Assembly (NCBI RefSeq): GCF_001905885.1 | Contig: NZ_LIYH01000003.1 | Coordinates: 806,001 to 870,000 of the forward strand | Source: Streptomyces sp. CB03234 | GTDB taxonomy: Bacteria > Actinomycetota > Actinomycetes > Streptomycetales > Streptomycetaceae | Direction of reading: 5' to 3' | Length of the DNA stretch: 64,000 nucleotides | Shown here: positions 63,009 through 64,000 of the stretch, in pieces | Layout of the letters: every line of letters starts with the position of its first letter | How positions within the stretch are numbered: position 1 is the stretch's first letter | Translations under genes and position numbers: made by a program | The notes under the pieces: generated by a model | Seen by the model: the letters and a program-made list of their open reading frames with translations, nothing else | Told to the model about the DNA's origin: nothing | Database searches by the model: none

Positions 63009-63054
63009 ACCACAACTTGTGGGTGGCCGGGTCAATCCAACCACTAGATCTGGG
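63009..63054 (-). promoter_or_regulatory. Tandem NrdR boxes upstream of nrdR
   Basis: Two near-palindromes, CCACAACTTGTGG (63010-63022) and CCACTAGATCTGG (63041-63053), have centres 31 bases apart, exactly three helical turns. This is the spacing and type (ACA..TGT-like) known for NrdR operators. They are 110-153 bases upstream of the nrdR start. On the minus strand a TATGCT (-10-like) lies at about 62978. The second box is the weaker match. Confidence 0.8.
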
Positions 63055-63864
63055 GTCCAGCCGTCTTTTCGGCCCACAGCGCGTGTCGCGCACCCCGTCA
63101 TCGCCGACCGGCCCAGAGCCTACGGGAGGGGCACGTCGCCACGGATTCCGGGGGTCGGGGTCATCGCCCCGGTCGGCCTGCCGGAGGCCAGGCCGGACCG
63201 CCTCGGCGCCGCCTCATGGCTGCCTCGCGGGTCACCGTGGGCGGCGACCGTTGGGGCCGCCGCCCCGGAGGCAGCGGCCGGGACCGTACGCCCGACGGGG
63301 GCGCCCACGGACGGCCGGGAGCACCGCAACCGCCGGGCGCCGCCGGGCGCCCGGTACGCCACCGGGCGCCGCCGCGTCGCCAGCGGGTGCCACCGGATGC
63401 CCGGAGCGCCACCCGGTGCCACCGAGCGCCGCAGCCACCAGGCGCCACCGGCCGCCACCAGGTGTCCCGGGGGGTGCCGCAGGCCACCGCCTGGGCGTCC
63501 CAACAGCCGCCGGCACCGCCGGGCACCGGGATGGGTGCCGCAGGGCCGCCGGGTTGCCTCTGGCGCCGCCGGGCGTCGCGTGCCCGGGTTGCCGCCACGT
63601 GCCCGGTGCCGCCGGGCCGCCGGGGCCCGCGGGGGCCGCCGGGGCCCGCTCGGAGGTCGCCGACGGTGCCGCCGGGCGCCGCGTGGCGCCGCCGTGCGCA
63701 TCGGGACCCCCGGCGGACCCGCCATGGAGGCTGGTGCGGGTGCCGGCGGAATGCACCCGAGGTGACCGTGGAGATCACCGTGCAGATCGCTGTGAAGATC
63801 GCTGCGGGGCTGCCTGGAAATACAAGGCGGCTATAGGCGGGGTCCCACCGACACCCCACGAGTC
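63055..63864. repeat. Degenerate GC-rich repeat tract upstream of nrdR
   Basis: About 800 bases without a supportable gene. From about 63220 to 63740 it consists of imperfect 12-20 base words of the kind GGGCGCCGCCGGGC, GGTGCCACCGGGC and GCCGCCGGGGCCC, repeated in tandem and frequently palindromic. The frames through it are long only because stop codons cannot form in such sequence; none has codon bias, motifs or a good ribosome-binding site. In other Streptomyces as I recall, lexA lies divergently beside nrdR; here it is absent from the 1 kb available. Confidence 0.65.
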
Positions 63865-64000
63865 ACCTGGCGGTGGCGGATTCCCGCAGTGCCCAGGTGA
63901 TCGCCTTGCGGCACCGCGGCAATCGCTCGGCGGGCATTTCGAAGATCGTCAGGCGGAACGCCGTGACGATCACGGTACGGGACCACCCGGCGGGCCAAGC
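63865..64000 (-). CDS. Possible 3' end of an unidentified gene (partial)
   Basis: The last 45 codons of a leftward frame that enters the window at its right edge and stops at 63865-63867 (TGA). The fragment reads RTVIVTAFRLTIFEMPAERL then PRCRKAITWALRESATAR. Third codon positions are mostly G/C, as expected for coding DNA here. I recognise no family. The start is outside the window. Confidence 0.4.

Noticed and set aside
62983..63765. Frame starting ATGACC, a possible lexA
   Set aside because: The product is repetitive Pro/Arg/Gly sequence with no LexA helix-turn-helix or Ser-Lys protease motif.

Overview
The window is chromosomal DNA from a Streptomyces or a very close relative. G+C is very high, with strong third-position G/C bias in the genes. 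It carries Streptomyces marker genes: the principal sigma factor hrdB, the sporulation regulator whiH, the septation gene sepH, the class II ribonucleotide reductase pair nrdR-nrdJ, and a separate parC/parE topoisomerase IV. From memory, the gene order resembles the hrdB neighbourhood of the S. coelicolor chromosome. Most of the window is therefore conserved core, with one clear insertion sequence and several rapidly evolving repeat tracts.

Layout. 1-15 kb: inositol-phosphatase-like gene (cut by the window edge), coproporphyrin ferrochelatase, an overlapping transporter/FAD-oxidase pair, a Pro/Thr-repeat membrane protein, sepH, sulfurtransferase, a two-domain VOC protein, thymidine kinase, a phosphodiesterase/DUF5998 pair and a large GNAT plus acyl-CoA-ligase-like lysine acetyltransferase. 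15-24 kb: HPr (ptsH), a GntR regulator, a secreted M23 peptidase behind a cyclic-di-AMP riboswitch, a coupled pair of M16 peptidases, parC and a CobW-type GTPase. 24.5-32 kb: a CitA/CitB-like two-component pair facing a DUF485/solute:sodium symporter pair (a plausible organic-acid sensing and uptake unit), then parE. 32-39 kb: a small zinc-ribbon protein, a secreted trypsin-like protease, hrdB, whiH and an ABC ATPase-permease fusion, mostly in one direction. 39-49 kb: Nudix protein, glycogen-debranching-N-terminal-domain protein, DUF4192, a RecQ-like helicase with a phosphoribosyltransferase-like tail, two unassigned proteins and rnhB. 49-59 kb: a TetR/efflux-pump divergon with two palindromic operators, a DUF4173 membrane protein, an ADP-ribosylglycohydrolase, an IS110-family element, a histidine phosphatase, DUF4937, DUF1152 and a TerD protein. 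59-64 kb: nrdJ, nrdR with two NrdR boxes, then about 0.8 kb of degenerate GC-rich repeats and the end of one more possible gene.

Most notable: (1) a well-conserved cyclic-di-AMP riboswitch in front of a cell-wall peptidase; (2) an IS110 element whose leader contains short segments repeated at its right boundary, as expected of a bridge RNA; (3) repeat arrays of different sequence in several gene-free gaps, and in-frame minisatellites expanding linkers or tails of several proteins; (4) a RecQ-PRTase fusion. I saw no CRISPR array, rRNA or tRNA gene, or biosynthetic gene cluster. Starts were chosen from ribosome-binding sites and overlaps. Family names come from reading the proteins; no database search was run.
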